NCBI GenBank assembly: GCA_024691125.1
Contig: JAILNV010000167.1
Location: forward strand, 1-32,282
Direction: 5' to 3'
Origin: Lachnospiraceae bacterium
GTDB taxonomy: Bacteria; Bacillota; Clostridia; Lachnospirales; Lachnospiraceae
DNA length: 32,282 nt
Of this stretch, positions 16,822-24,423 are shown piece by piece. Made by a program: the position numbers and the translations under genes. Within the stretch, counting starts at the first letter, position 1. Every line of letters begins with the position of its first letter. Under the pieces are notes generated by a model. It worked only from the letters and a program-made list of their open reading frames with translations. It did no database searches and was not told where the DNA came from.

Positions 16822-19038
16822 ATGGATTCAATAAGGGGATATATAGAGCATATTATTTTCAGAAATGAAGATAACGGTTATACGGTCTTTAATCTTGTTT
16901 CGGGAGAGGACGAGATAACCTGTGTCGGGTTTTTTGAATATGCTGATGAAGGGGAAAATGTAGAGCTTAAAGGCAGCTATACCGAGCATGCGGTATATGG
17001 TGACCAGTTTAAGGTAGAATCTTATGAAGTCAGGCCACCTGAAGATACTATTTCGATCATAAGATATCTGGGCTCGGGAGCGATCAAAGGTGTCGGTCAG
17101 GCACTGGCTGTAAGAATCGTTAAGGAATTCGGAGATGACACCTTCAGGGTTATCGAAGAAGAACCCGAACGTCTTGCATCGGTAAAAGGAATAAGTGACA
17201 GGAAGGCACGGGAGATAGCGCTTCAGTTATCCGATAAACAGGAACTGAGGCGTGTGATGGTCTTTCTTTCGGGATATGGCATATCAGGCACATTAGCCAG
17301 TAAGATATATAACAGATACGGCAGTGAAACATATCGAATTATCAGTGAAAATCCCTATTTACTTGCAGATGATATAACCGGAGTCGGCTTTAAAACGGCT
17401 GATGCCATAGCAAGAAGAGCCGGTATCGATGCGGATTCCGATTTTCGTATAAGAAGTGCGGTTACATATATCCTTGGCATGGCGGCAGGTGAGGGACACT
17501 GCTACCTGCCCATGGAAGAGCTGGTGCAGAGGTCCGTAAAGCTTCTGGAGGTTCCGGAGGACTCTGTAAGAACACAGGTATCGAACCTGTCAGTTGAACA
17601 GAAGATATTTATTAAAAAGATAAAAGAAGAAACGGCGGTATACGGTAAAGCCTTCTACTATATGGAGCTTAACTGTGCAAGGAGGCTTAAGGATCTCGAT
17701 ATAACAGCCCATGAGGATGAAACTGACATATACAGGAAGCTTGGCGGAATTGAGAAGTCGGAAAAGAAAGAGCTTGAAGAGCTGCAGCGAAAGGCGGTAG
17801 TGAAAGCTGTCTGCAACGGTCTTACCGTGATAACCGGAGGTCCGGGAACCGGAAAGACTACAATAATAAATATGATAATAAGGTTCTTTGAATCCGAAAG
17901 GATGGATTTCGTTCTGGCAGCTCCCACGGGTAGGGCGGCCAAGCGAATGACTGAGACTACCGGATTCGAGGCGTCTACCATCCAGAGACTGCTTAAATTA
18001 AGACCCGCAGGGAAGGAGGATGATCGCGGCGGCTTTTATTATGAAATGAATGAGGATAATCCGATAGAAGCCGATGCTGTGATCATAGATGAGATGTCAA
18101 TGGTAGACCTCCCCCTGTTTAATGCTCTCCTGCGAGCTGTCCCGGTAGGCGCAAGGCTGATACTGGTCGGGGATATCAATCAGCTTCCGAGTGTCGGACC
18201 GGGAGCTGTCCTTAAAGATGTGATCCGGTCGGGAAGCTTTAAGGTGATCGAGCTTAAGAAGATTTTCAGACAGGCGGAACAGAGCGATATCGTTGTAAAT
18301 GCCCATATGATAAATGAAGGCAGACATCCTGTGCTTGATAACAAAAGCAGGGATTTCTTTCTTCTGGAAAGAGACAGTGTGGATCTCATTCTCAACAATA
18401 TAATTCACCTTATCAGGGAGAAGCTGCCTAAATACGTGAAGGCTTCTCCATATGATATACAGGTTCTCACACCTATGCGTAAAGGGAGTCTTGGTGTTGA
18501 ATCGCTTAATCCGATAATACAGAGGTATCTTAATCCTGCGGATCCTTCAAAAAAAGAATACGAAACAGATAATGCGATTTTCCGTGAGGGTGATAAGGTC
18601 ATGCAGATAAAGAATAATTATCAGCTTGAGTGGGAGATCGTCAGCAAATATGGTATTCCGATAGACAGCGGAATGGGAGTGTTTAACGGAGACATGGGTA
18701 TAATAAAGGAAATCAACAGGCTGAGTGAGACAATGGTCGTTGAATATGATGGGCAAAGACGGGTGAATTATCCGCTTTCGGGGATTGATGAGCTGGAGCA
18801 TGCCTTTGCCGTGACCATACACAAATCTCAGGGAAGTGAGTATCCGGCAGTTGTGATCCCGCTCCTTAACGGTCCGAGGATGTTATTCAACCGAAATCTT
18901 CTGTATACCGGAGTCACCAGAGCAAGGGACTGCGTGGTCCTTCTGGGCAGCAGGGAAAAGGTTAACGAGATGATCGACAATACGGATGAGCATTTAAGAT
19001 ATACCGGACTGGATTATCAGATATCCGGAATGGAATAG
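16822..19038 (+). CDS. recD2: ATP-dependent helicase RecD2
   Basis: 5'-3' DNA helicase of the RecD2/TraA-like family, found in bacteria without or apart from RecBCD and linked to recombination and replication repair. The N-terminal region (about 1-75) is OB-like, followed by helix-hairpin-helix segments (GVGQALAVRIVKEF, SVKGISDRKAREIALQL, GVGFKTADAIARRAG). Walker A GGPGTGKTT is at 339-347. Walker B VIIDEMSMVD starts at 420. The C-terminal UvrD-like part ends with AVTIHKSQGSEYPAVVIPLL and LLYTGVTRARDCVVLLGS. Length is 738 residues. ATG 16822 starts in the family-typical way, but only a weak AAAGAA site precedes it, so translation may be low or coupled. It sits between flagellar genes and comF. 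Confidence 0.95.
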   Translation: MDSIRGYIEHIIFRNEDNGYTVFNLVSGEDEITCVGFFEYADEGENVELKGSYTEHAVYGDQFKVESYEVRPPEDTISIIRYLGSGAIKGVGQALAVRIVKEFGDDTFRVIEEEPERLASVKGISDRKAREIALQLSDKQELRRVMVFLSGYGISGTLASKIYNRYGSETYRIISENPYLLADDITGVGFKTADAIARRAGIDADSDFRIRSAVTYILGMAAGEGHCYLPMEELVQRSVKLLEVPEDSVRTQVSNLSVEQKIFIKKIKEETAVYGKAFYYMELNCARRLKDLDITAHEDETDIYRKLGGIEKSEKKELEELQRKAVVKAVCNGLTVITGGPGTGKTTIINMIIRFFESERMDFVLAAPTGRAAKRMTETTGFEASTIQRLLKLRPAGKEDDRGGFYYEMNEDNPIEADAVIIDEMSMVDLPLFNALLRAVPVGARLILVGDINQLPSVGPGAVLKDVIRSGSFKVIELKKIFRQAEQSDIVVNAHMINEGRHPVLDNKSRDFFLLERDSVDLILNNIIHLIREKLPKYVKASPYDIQVLTPMRKGSLGVESLNPIIQRYLNPADPSKKEYETDNAIFREGDKVMQIKNNYQLEWEIVSKYGIPIDSGMGVFNGDMGIIKEINRLSETMVVEYDGQRRVNYPLSGIDELEHAFAVTIHKSQGSEYPAVVIPLLNGPRMLFNRNLLYTGVTRARDCVVLLGSREKVNEMIDNTDEHLRYTGLDYQISGME

Positions 19039-19069
19039 AATACCGCATTTCTGATGAAATTCGATATTC
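19038..19069. repeat. Dispersed palindromic element, copy B
   Basis: Second copy of the hairpin at 16240-16271. It begins with the last base of the recD2 stop and ends 19 bases before comF. The inner arms ATTTC/GAAAT and the TGAT loop are unchanged. The right outer arm reads CGATATTC, giving one mismatch with GAATACCG. Confidence 0.72.
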
Positions 19070-19088
19070 TGTGGAAAGCAGTATATTT

Positions 19089-19811
19089 ATGGGAAAGATG
19101 TATGAAAAAATACAGGATATGATATATCCCAGAAGATGTCCCGTATGTGATGATGCGGTGGGATACGGCAGGGGTCTTATATGTGATGAATGCAGAGAAG
19201 ATCTTAAACTGATAACAGAACCGTATTGCATAAAATGCGGGAAACCTATAAGAGATGAGACGGTTCGGATGTGCCGTGAATGCAGTGCCGGAACGGATAG
19301 ATACGAGTATGTGCGGGGACGCGCGTTATATGAATATGACGAAGCGCTTAAGAGCAGCCTGTACCGGTTCAAGTACGGCGGACGCAGGGAATATGCCCGC
19401 TTCTATGCTGAAATGATGGCAAACGTACTGGGAGAACAGATAATTAATTGGATGCCTCAGGCACTTATACCTATACCTGTTCACAAAAGCAGGTTAAGGC
19501 AGCGCGGATATAATCAGGCAGCGGTTCTGGCGCAGGAGCTTTCACGGATCATTTCGGTTCCGGTAAGGGAAGATATTTTACAAAGATGTGAAAAAACCCG
19601 GGTTCAAAAGGAACTGTCGGCTTATGAAAGACAAAATAATTTGAAAAAGGCTTTAAAAATAATACATTATGATGTAAAATTAAAGAACATAGTGCTAATT
19701 GACGATATATATACTACAGGGAGCACGATTAATGCCGCAGCTTCCTGCCTGCGTGATGTGGGGGCAGATAATATATATTACGCAGTGATCGGCGCGGCGG
19801 TTAACAATTGA
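19089..19811 (+). CDS. comF: ComF family phosphoribosyltransferase-like protein
   Basis: Relative of ComFC, a cytoplasmic protein needed for DNA uptake in naturally competent bacteria; its wider role elsewhere is unclear. The N-terminus has four CxxC pairs (Cys17/20, 32/35, 47/50, 62/65), a zinc ribbon. The C-terminal phosphoribosyltransferase fold has PIPVHKSRLRQRGYNQAAVL and the PRPP-binding loop VLIDDIYTTGSTI. The chosen start, ATG 19089, gives 240 residues and follows GGAAAG by about 10 bases. A GTG at 19071 in frame abuts palindromic element B and is less likely, and an ATG at 19098 is also possible. In Bacillus, comFC is followed by yvyF, and the same neighbour is found here. The helicase gene comFA is absent. 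Confidence 0.88.
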   Translation: MGKMYEKIQDMIYPRRCPVCDDAVGYGRGLICDECREDLKLITEPYCIKCGKPIRDETVRMCRECSAGTDRYEYVRGRALYEYDEALKSSLYRFKYGGRREYARFYAEMMANVLGEQIINWMPQALIPIPVHKSRLRQRGYNQAAVLAQELSRIISVPVREDILQRCEKTRVQKELSAYERQNNLKKALKIIHYDVKLKNIVLIDDIYTTGSTINAAASCLRDVGADNIYYAVIGAAVNN

Positions 19812-19841
19812 AAACAAGACAAAAACAGGGAGGTATGAATT

Positions 19842-20249
19842 ATGAATCCACGAAATTGTAAGTTGTGCGGAAGGCTGTTTAATTATATAGCAGGACCTCC
19901 GTATTGCCCGGCATGTAAGGATGATCTGGAGAAGAAGTTTCAGGAAGCCAAAGAGTTTATAAGGAATACACCGCATGCAACCGTCTCGATGGTAGCTGAA
20001 GAGTGTAAGGTGCCGGAGAAACAGATTAAGGAATGGATAAGGGAAGAGAGGCTTGTATTTGCTGATGCCACTGTTGCCGGAATAACATGCGAGAGCTGCG
20101 GTGAGCCGATACTTACAGGACGTTTCTGTGTTAAGTGCAAGAATCAGGTGATGAATGATCTGAACGGCGCAATAAAGAAGCCCGAGGCGCCCAAGGTTGA
20201 GAAGAAGACAAAGGACAGCCCGAGAATGAGGTTCCTCGATAACAGATAG
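19842..20249 (+). CDS. YvyF-like flagellar-operon zinc-finger protein
   Basis: Small protein resembling Bacillus YvyF, called a flagellar operon protein because of its location between comFC and flgM. The N-terminal ribbon has CKLC and CPAC. A middle segment (VSMVAEECKVPEKQIKEWIR) looks like a helix-turn-helix, and a second ribbon has CESC and CVKC. The tail is Lys/Pro/Glu-rich. Length is 135 residues. ATG 19842 follows GGGAGG. Location after comF and downstream of flagellar rod genes supports the family. The fold suggests nucleic acid or protein binding, but I know of no established biochemical role. No flgM follows here. Confidence 0.78.
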   Translation: MNPRNCKLCGRLFNYIAGPPYCPACKDDLEKKFQEAKEFIRNTPHATVSMVAEECKVPEKQIKEWIREERLVFADATVAGITCESCGEPILTGRFCVKCKNQVMNDLNGAIKKPEAPKVEKKTKDSPRMRFLDNR

Positions 20250-20258
20250 GAAACACAA

Positions 20259-20648
20259 ATGTTAAATGAAGACCGAATAGAACTTATGACCAAAATGGCT
20301 GCTTATGAAAACAGGCAGGGGAAGAAGGATATGCCGATCAACTCATATTTCAGAGGTGACTATATCAGCTTCCAGGTTCTCAAATCGGCATTATATGCCA
20401 CCGTGGGATTCGCTCTTGCGGTGGCAATGTATATATTGTATGATATTGAGGGCTTTTTGACCGATTTCTATAAGATGGACATACCGGAGTTCGTTAAGGA
20501 CATGGGTGTCAAGTACGCCATAGTATTGGCAGTATATCTGCTGATATCATACTTTGTATATGCCTTCAGGTTCACGAGGGCTAAAAAGCATATAAAAAAA
20601 TATGTTGCCCAGCTTAAGGAGCTTGAAGAGATGTACGAATGGGAATAG
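20259..20648 (+). CDS. Unrecognised small membrane protein with two membrane segments
   Basis: I do not recognise a family. The 129-residue protein has a hydrophilic N-terminus (1-40), membrane segments at about 41-61 and 85-104, a short loop with acidic and aromatic residues between them, and a Lys-rich amphipathic tail (106-127) that may form a coiled coil. The start ATG 20259 is 9 bases after the YvyF-like stop, and that stop codon is part of its ribosome binding site TAGGA, which implies coupled translation. It is followed by another membrane protein and then cdaA. Base composition matches its neighbours. A role at the membrane with the next two genes is inference from position only. Confidence 0.75.
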   Translation: MLNEDRIELMTKMAAYENRQGKKDMPINSYFRGDYISFQVLKSALYATVGFALAVAMYILYDIEGFLTDFYKMDIPEFVKDMGVKYAIVLAVYLLISYFVYAFRFTRAKKHIKKYVAQLKELEEMYEWE

Positions 20649-20675
20649 ATTAAATAGTACTGAGAGGTTTCTGAC

Positions 20676-21668
20676 ATGACGAATCTGCTTGTCATAAAGG
20701 AACAGCTGATAGGCTTCTTTTCCAGATTTGAAGCTTATATAAAAGCTGTTATCAAGTTCTTGATATCCATGGTGGCATTGCTGTTGATAAATTCGGATCT
20801 TGGCTATATGTCCAAGATCGATAACGGTGCGTTGGTACTCATCGTATCTTTATTATGTTCATTTTTACCGATGAACCTGATAGTGATCATTCTTGGTGGA
20901 TTTATACTGCTGCATCTGTATGCTCTGTCGTTAGAGTGTGCATTGGTTGTCGGTATAGTTTTTGTAATACTTTTTGTGGTTTATCTGAGATTTGCACCGA
21001 CAGACTCGGCGTCTGTGATACTTATGCCTATATGCTATATGCTTAAGATACCGTATGTGGTTCCACTTACTCTCGGATATGTAGGCAATCCCATGTCATG
21101 TGTTGCCACTGCGTGCGGAACGGTAATCTATTATATGCTTGAATATGTCAAAGCCAATGCGGAGCAGATATCATCACTTGGGTCGGATGCGGAATCGGCA
21201 TTGGGAAGCTTTAAGTATCTTATAGACGGACTGCTTGGCGATGATGAGATGCTTCTCATGGTAATAACAAGTGCGGTAGTGGTAATCGCTGTATATATGA
21301 TCAAGAGTCTCCCGATCGATTATTCGTGGAAAATAGCGCTGGGCATGGGAGTAGTGGTCAATGTTCTTATAATACTTATCGGCTGCTCGGCACTTGAAGT
21401 AGATATGTCGATAGGCGGAGTATTTGTCAGCACGATGATATCAGCGATTATTGTGCTTATTATTCAGTTTTTCATTTTCAACGTTGATTATTCGAGAACC
21501 GAGAATGTACAGTTTGAGGATGACGAGTATTATTACTATGTCAAGGCGATACCGAAGGTTTCGGTGGAAGCTCCCGATGTCAATGTCAAGAGGTTCAGCT
21601 TATATGACGAAGACGATGAGGAAGTATATGAAAATATGCACGAAGAGTTTTATGCGCAGGAGCAGTAG
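20676..21668 (+). CDS. Unrecognised polytopic membrane protein upstream of cdaA
   Basis: I do not recognise a family. The 330-residue protein has about eight or nine hydrophobic segments (roughly 22-39, 51-67, 68-84, 87-104, 112-134, 137-153, 191-209, 218-238, 246-268). A polar region sits at about 157-190. The last 60 residues form a hydrophilic, strongly acidic tail with a run of four Tyr (EDDEYYYYVKAIPKVSVE) and a DEDDEE cluster. There is no signal peptide, ATP-binding motif or catalytic motif that I can name. The start is ATG 20676, 8 bases after GAGAGG. It lies 27 bases before cdaA, in the same direction, with no terminator between. A transport or regulatory link to c-di-AMP is possible but inferred only from position. 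Confidence 0.78.
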   Translation: MTNLLVIKEQLIGFFSRFEAYIKAVIKFLISMVALLLINSDLGYMSKIDNGALVLIVSLLCSFLPMNLIVIILGGFILLHLYALSLECALVVGIVFVILFVVYLRFAPTDSASVILMPICYMLKIPYVVPLTLGYVGNPMSCVATACGTVIYYMLEYVKANAEQISSLGSDAESALGSFKYLIDGLLGDDEMLLMVITSAVVVIAVYMIKSLPIDYSWKIALGMGVVVNVLIILIGCSALEVDMSIGGVFVSTMISAIIVLIIQFFIFNVDYSRTENVQFEDDEYYYYVKAIPKVSVEAPDVNVKRFSLYDEDDEEVYENMHEEFYAQEQ

Positions 21669-21695
21669 TTGGTTGTGAAAGGGATGAAAGCCTAG

Positions 21696-22589
21696 ATGGA
21701 ACAAATAGGTGAATCCATTAAAACATTTACGGATCGGTACCTTGGATGGGTATCGATGCCGATGATAAGATGGACTGATATAGTTGAAATCATAATAATC
21801 TCATTTCTTGTATACCATCTGCTTAAGTGGATCAAGACCACGAGGGCATGGTCACTTTTAAGGGGTATCATAATCATACTGGTCTTTGTCTTTATAGCTG
21901 CATTGTTCGATATGACAACGATACTCTGGATCGCAAAGAATGTAACGGGGATTGCCGTTACCGCTTTGGTTGTCGTATTTCAGCCTGAGCTGCGTAAGGC
22001 TTTGGAACAGCTTGGCAAATCAAATGTACTCTCGGGAATACTTCAGTTTGATCCTACCAGAGTAGCCAGTGAATTATTTTCAGATGCTACAATTGATGAA
22101 CTGGTAAGAGCGTCATATGAAATGGGTAAAGCCAAGACAGGGGCTCTTATTGTGATCCAAAACAACGATCTTTTGACAGAGTATGAGCTTACGGGTATAA
22201 TGATCGATTCTCTTGTGTCCAGTCAGCTCCTTATCAATATATTTGAACACAATACACCTCTGCATGACGGAGCCGTGATCATCCGGGGTAACAGGATCAG
22301 TGCGGCAACCTGTTATCTCCCGCTGTCTGATAATATGCAGCTGAGCAAGGAGCTGGGTACCAGACACCGTGCGGGTGTGGGCATATCGGAAGCAACGGAT
22401 TCACTTACTATCATAGTTTCGGAGGAGACGGGACGTGTTTCGATAGCGCAGGGAGGAGAACTCTCAAGGAATGTTGATGAGAGCTTTCTGAGAAATAAGC
22501 TTCAGGTACTTCAGAGTAAAACATTGGAAGAGAAAAAGTTCATTTTCAGGAAAGGCGGGGCTAAGAATGAAGGAAAAGCTGACAAATAA
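21696..22589 (+). CDS. cdaA: Diadenylate cyclase CdaA
   Basis: Membrane enzyme that joins two ATP to make cyclic di-AMP, a second messenger for potassium and osmotic balance and cell-wall homeostasis. Three membrane segments occupy about 28-43, 56-72 and 76-95. The cytoplasmic DAC domain follows, with the catalytic DGA at 191-193 (HDGAVII) and RHR at 223-225 (GTRHRAGVG), the two diagnostic motifs. Length is 297 residues. The start ATG 21696 has GAAAGGGA about 12 bases upstream; between them lies a three-codon ATG AAA GCC TAG that is probably meaningless. It overlaps cdaR by 23 bases, as expected for a synthase and regulator made together. Confidence 0.96.
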   Translation: MEQIGESIKTFTDRYLGWVSMPMIRWTDIVEIIIISFLVYHLLKWIKTTRAWSLLRGIIIILVFVFIAALFDMTTILWIAKNVTGIAVTALVVVFQPELRKALEQLGKSNVLSGILQFDPTRVASELFSDATIDELVRASYEMGKAKTGALIVIQNNDLLTEYELTGIMIDSLVSSQLLINIFEHNTPLHDGAVIIRGNRISAATCYLPLSDNMQLSKELGTRHRAGVGISEATDSLTIIVSEETGRVSIAQGGELSRNVDESFLRNKLQVLQSKTLEEKKFIFRKGGAKNEGKADK

Positions 22590-23913
22590 TCTTGGTCTTA
22601 AGCTTATTTCGGTAGGCCTGGCCATTATACTCTGGATAATCGTGGTAAGCATTGATGATCCGGTAATAACGAGAACCTTCAGTGGAATAGAGGTGGAAGT
22701 GCTCAACGCCGACGCTGTAACGTCGCAGGGTAAAACATACGAAATACTGGATGGCAGCAATAACATAGCGGTATCCGTATCTGCGAAACGATCCATACTT
22801 GAAAAGATAAGCAAGGATTATATCAAAGCAACGGCGGATCTTAAGGAGATGACAATATTAAATTCTGCGGCGATCAATGTGAGGACAACGCGTTATTCGG
22901 ATATGATATCTTCCATTACGCCGCTTACCAAGAATCTTAAGCTTGCAGTGGAGGATCTTGATAAGAAGCAGCTGTCAATAACAGTTGAAACCATAGGTAA
23001 TCCGGCCAAGGGATATGTGGTCGGTAATAACAGCCCGAGTGTAAATATAACAACGGTAACGGGAGCAGCATCCAAGGTATCCAAGATAACCAGGGCAGTA
23101 GCTACGGTCGATGTTTCCGGCAGAACATCAAATATAAGAACAGGAGCCGAGGTAGTTCTTTATGACGGCAACGGGGATCCGGTTAACAGTTCATCGGTAT
23201 CGGTGAGTGTCAAAGAAATCGTGGTTGATGTGGACATACTTGAGACCAAGGAGATTTCTGTAAGTGCAACCGTTTCCGGAACGACGGCTGAGGGCTTTGC
23301 CTATACGGGACTTGTTTCTGCCGACCCCGAGACTATACTGGTCGCAGGAAGCGGAACTACATTTAATAATCTTGAAAGCATAGTGATACCGGCTGAGGAT
23401 ATATCCATTGAGGGAATAACAGAAGATAAAAGTTATGTACTGAATATAAATGATTATCTTCCTTCGGGTATAAGACTTGCGGACAGCAGTTTTGACGGAT
23501 TGCTTACGGTAACTGCATATGTAGGTAAGCTTGAGAATGCGCTGATCGATATTCCGATGAGCAATATTTTTGTAGATAATGTTCCGGAAGGATTTACGGT
23601 CGCATTTGCCGATGAAAGCGGTACCAAACGCGTGGAGGTACAGGGACTCAACGAAGTACTTACAAATCTGGATGCTTCAACGATAATGGGCAGCATAGAT
23701 GCATCCTCCATGACTCCCAGGGAACCGGTTGAGGGAGAAGAAGGTTTCCATGCAGGCTCGTATGATGCATATGTTAAATGGAATATGCCTTCCGGTGTGA
23801 CGGTAGTCGGTGCATCCATGATCGAGCTGAATCTTACTCCCGCAACGGACAATAATTTAAATCTTGTTGAGCCTGAGACAGTACTTACAGAGCTTCCGCC
23901 TGCAGAACAGTAA
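22567..23913 (+). CDS. cdaR: CdaA regulatory protein CdaR (YbbR-domain protein)
   Basis: Membrane-anchored extracytoplasmic protein that binds CdaA and modulates its activity in Firmicutes. One N-terminal membrane anchor (about 10-30, LKLISVGLAIILWIIVVSID) is followed by a beta-rich extracellular region made of repeated YbbR-like domains. Related stretches with the pattern of hydrophobic beta strands recur at roughly 45-130, 135-220, 225-310 and 315-420. The tail is acidic and Pro-rich. Length is 448 residues. It begins inside the end of cdaA, with the site AGGAAAGGCGGGG. The glmM gene that commonly follows cdaR in Bacillus and relatives is not here; an HPr gene with its own promoter follows instead. 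Confidence 0.92.
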   Translation: MKEKLTNNLGLKLISVGLAIILWIIVVSIDDPVITRTFSGIEVEVLNADAVTSQGKTYEILDGSNNIAVSVSAKRSILEKISKDYIKATADLKEMTILNSAAINVRTTRYSDMISSITPLTKNLKLAVEDLDKKQLSITVETIGNPAKGYVVGNNSPSVNITTVTGAASKVSKITRAVATVDVSGRTSNIRTGAEVVLYDGNGDPVNSSSVSVSVKEIVVDVDILETKEISVSATVSGTTAEGFAYTGLVSADPETILVAGSGTTFNNLESIVIPAEDISIEGITEDKSYVLNINDYLPSGIRLADSSFDGLLTVTAYVGKLENALIDIPMSNIFVDNVPEGFTVAFADESGTKRVEVQGLNEVLTNLDASTIMGSIDASSMTPREPVEGEEGFHAGSYDAYVKWNMPSGVTVVGASMIELNLTPATDNNLNLVEPETVLTELPPAEQ

Positions 23914-23934
23914 AAATGTACCTACAGTTAATGC

Positions 23935-23963
23935 TTGTTATTGCGTGACTTTCATGATATACT
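23935..23963 (+). promoter_or_regulatory. Sigma-A-type promoter for the HPr gene
   Basis: TTGTTA (23935-23940) and TATACT (23958-23963) have a 17-base spacer, and the -10 is extended by TGA (TGATATACT). The leader is about 120 bases. I see no clear terminator for cdaR between 23914 and the promoter. Confidence 0.62.
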
Positions 23964-24089
23964 ATCATAGACGGGCATTCAGCGTTTTTGATAAATATGG
24001 TTTGTCCGCCATATCTGTACGGTTTACTGATACAGCGTAGCGTAAGATAGATCATGAGAACAGTAAACGGTCATAAGGAGGCCATTGCA

Positions 24090-24353
24090 ATGGTTAGCCA
24101 GAAGGTGACGATCAAGAATCCTACGGGATTACATTTAAGACCTGCAGGAATCCTGTGTAAGGAAGCCATGCAATTTAAATCACTTATAACATTTAATTTC
24201 CACGAGAACACAGCTAATGCAAAGAGCGTGCTCAGTGTCCTCGGGGCTTGTGTTAAATGTGGAGATGAGATAGAGTTTGTATGCGAAGGTGAGGACGAGC
24301 AGGAAGCACTTAAGTCGCTGGTTGAAGCGATAGAGAACGGCTTGGGTGAATAA
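24090..24353 (+). CDS. ptsH: Phosphocarrier protein HPr
   Basis: Small phosphocarrier of the sugar phosphotransferase system and, in Firmicutes, a signal for carbon catabolite control. His15, the site phosphorylated by enzyme I, is in NPTGLHLRPAG. Ser46, the HPr kinase site, is in NAKSVLSVLG. Because His15 is present, it is not Crh. Length is 87 residues. The start ATG 24090 is 8 bases after AAGGAGG (24075-24081). An in-frame ATG at 24054 would add 12 residues that include the ribosome binding site and is rejected. No enzyme I gene is adjacent. The protein has several Cys residues, including two in GACVKCGDE, unusual for HPr though not disabling. Confidence 0.95.
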   Translation: MVSQKVTIKNPTGLHLRPAGILCKEAMQFKSLITFNFHENTANAKSVLSVLGACVKCGDEIEFVCEGEDEQEALKSLVEAIENGLGE

Positions 24354-24368
24354 ATATTGGATTTAATG

Positions 24369-24399
24369 AAGCCGGCCTGTGCCGGCTTTGTTTTATTTT
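24369..24399 (+). terminator. Intrinsic terminator between ptsH and leuA
   Basis: AAGCCGGC (24369-24376) and GCCGGCTT (24381-24388) form a perfect 8-bp stem with a CTGT loop, followed by TTGTTTTATTTT. It ends only about 24 bases before the leuA start, so leuA must be read through it or from a promoter inside it or ptsH. Confidence 0.88.
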
Positions 24400-24423
24400 G
24401 ACGATTATGGAGGTATTGTCTAA

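Noticed and set aside
21684-21695. Three-codon ATG AAA GCC TAG just before cdaA
   Set aside because: Too close to the SD sequence for efficient initiation and too short to judge; probably chance.
24054-24089. Upstream ATG for HPr
   Set aside because: It would place the AAGGAGG site inside the gene and add 12 residues not seen in HPr; His15 numbering fits only the later start.
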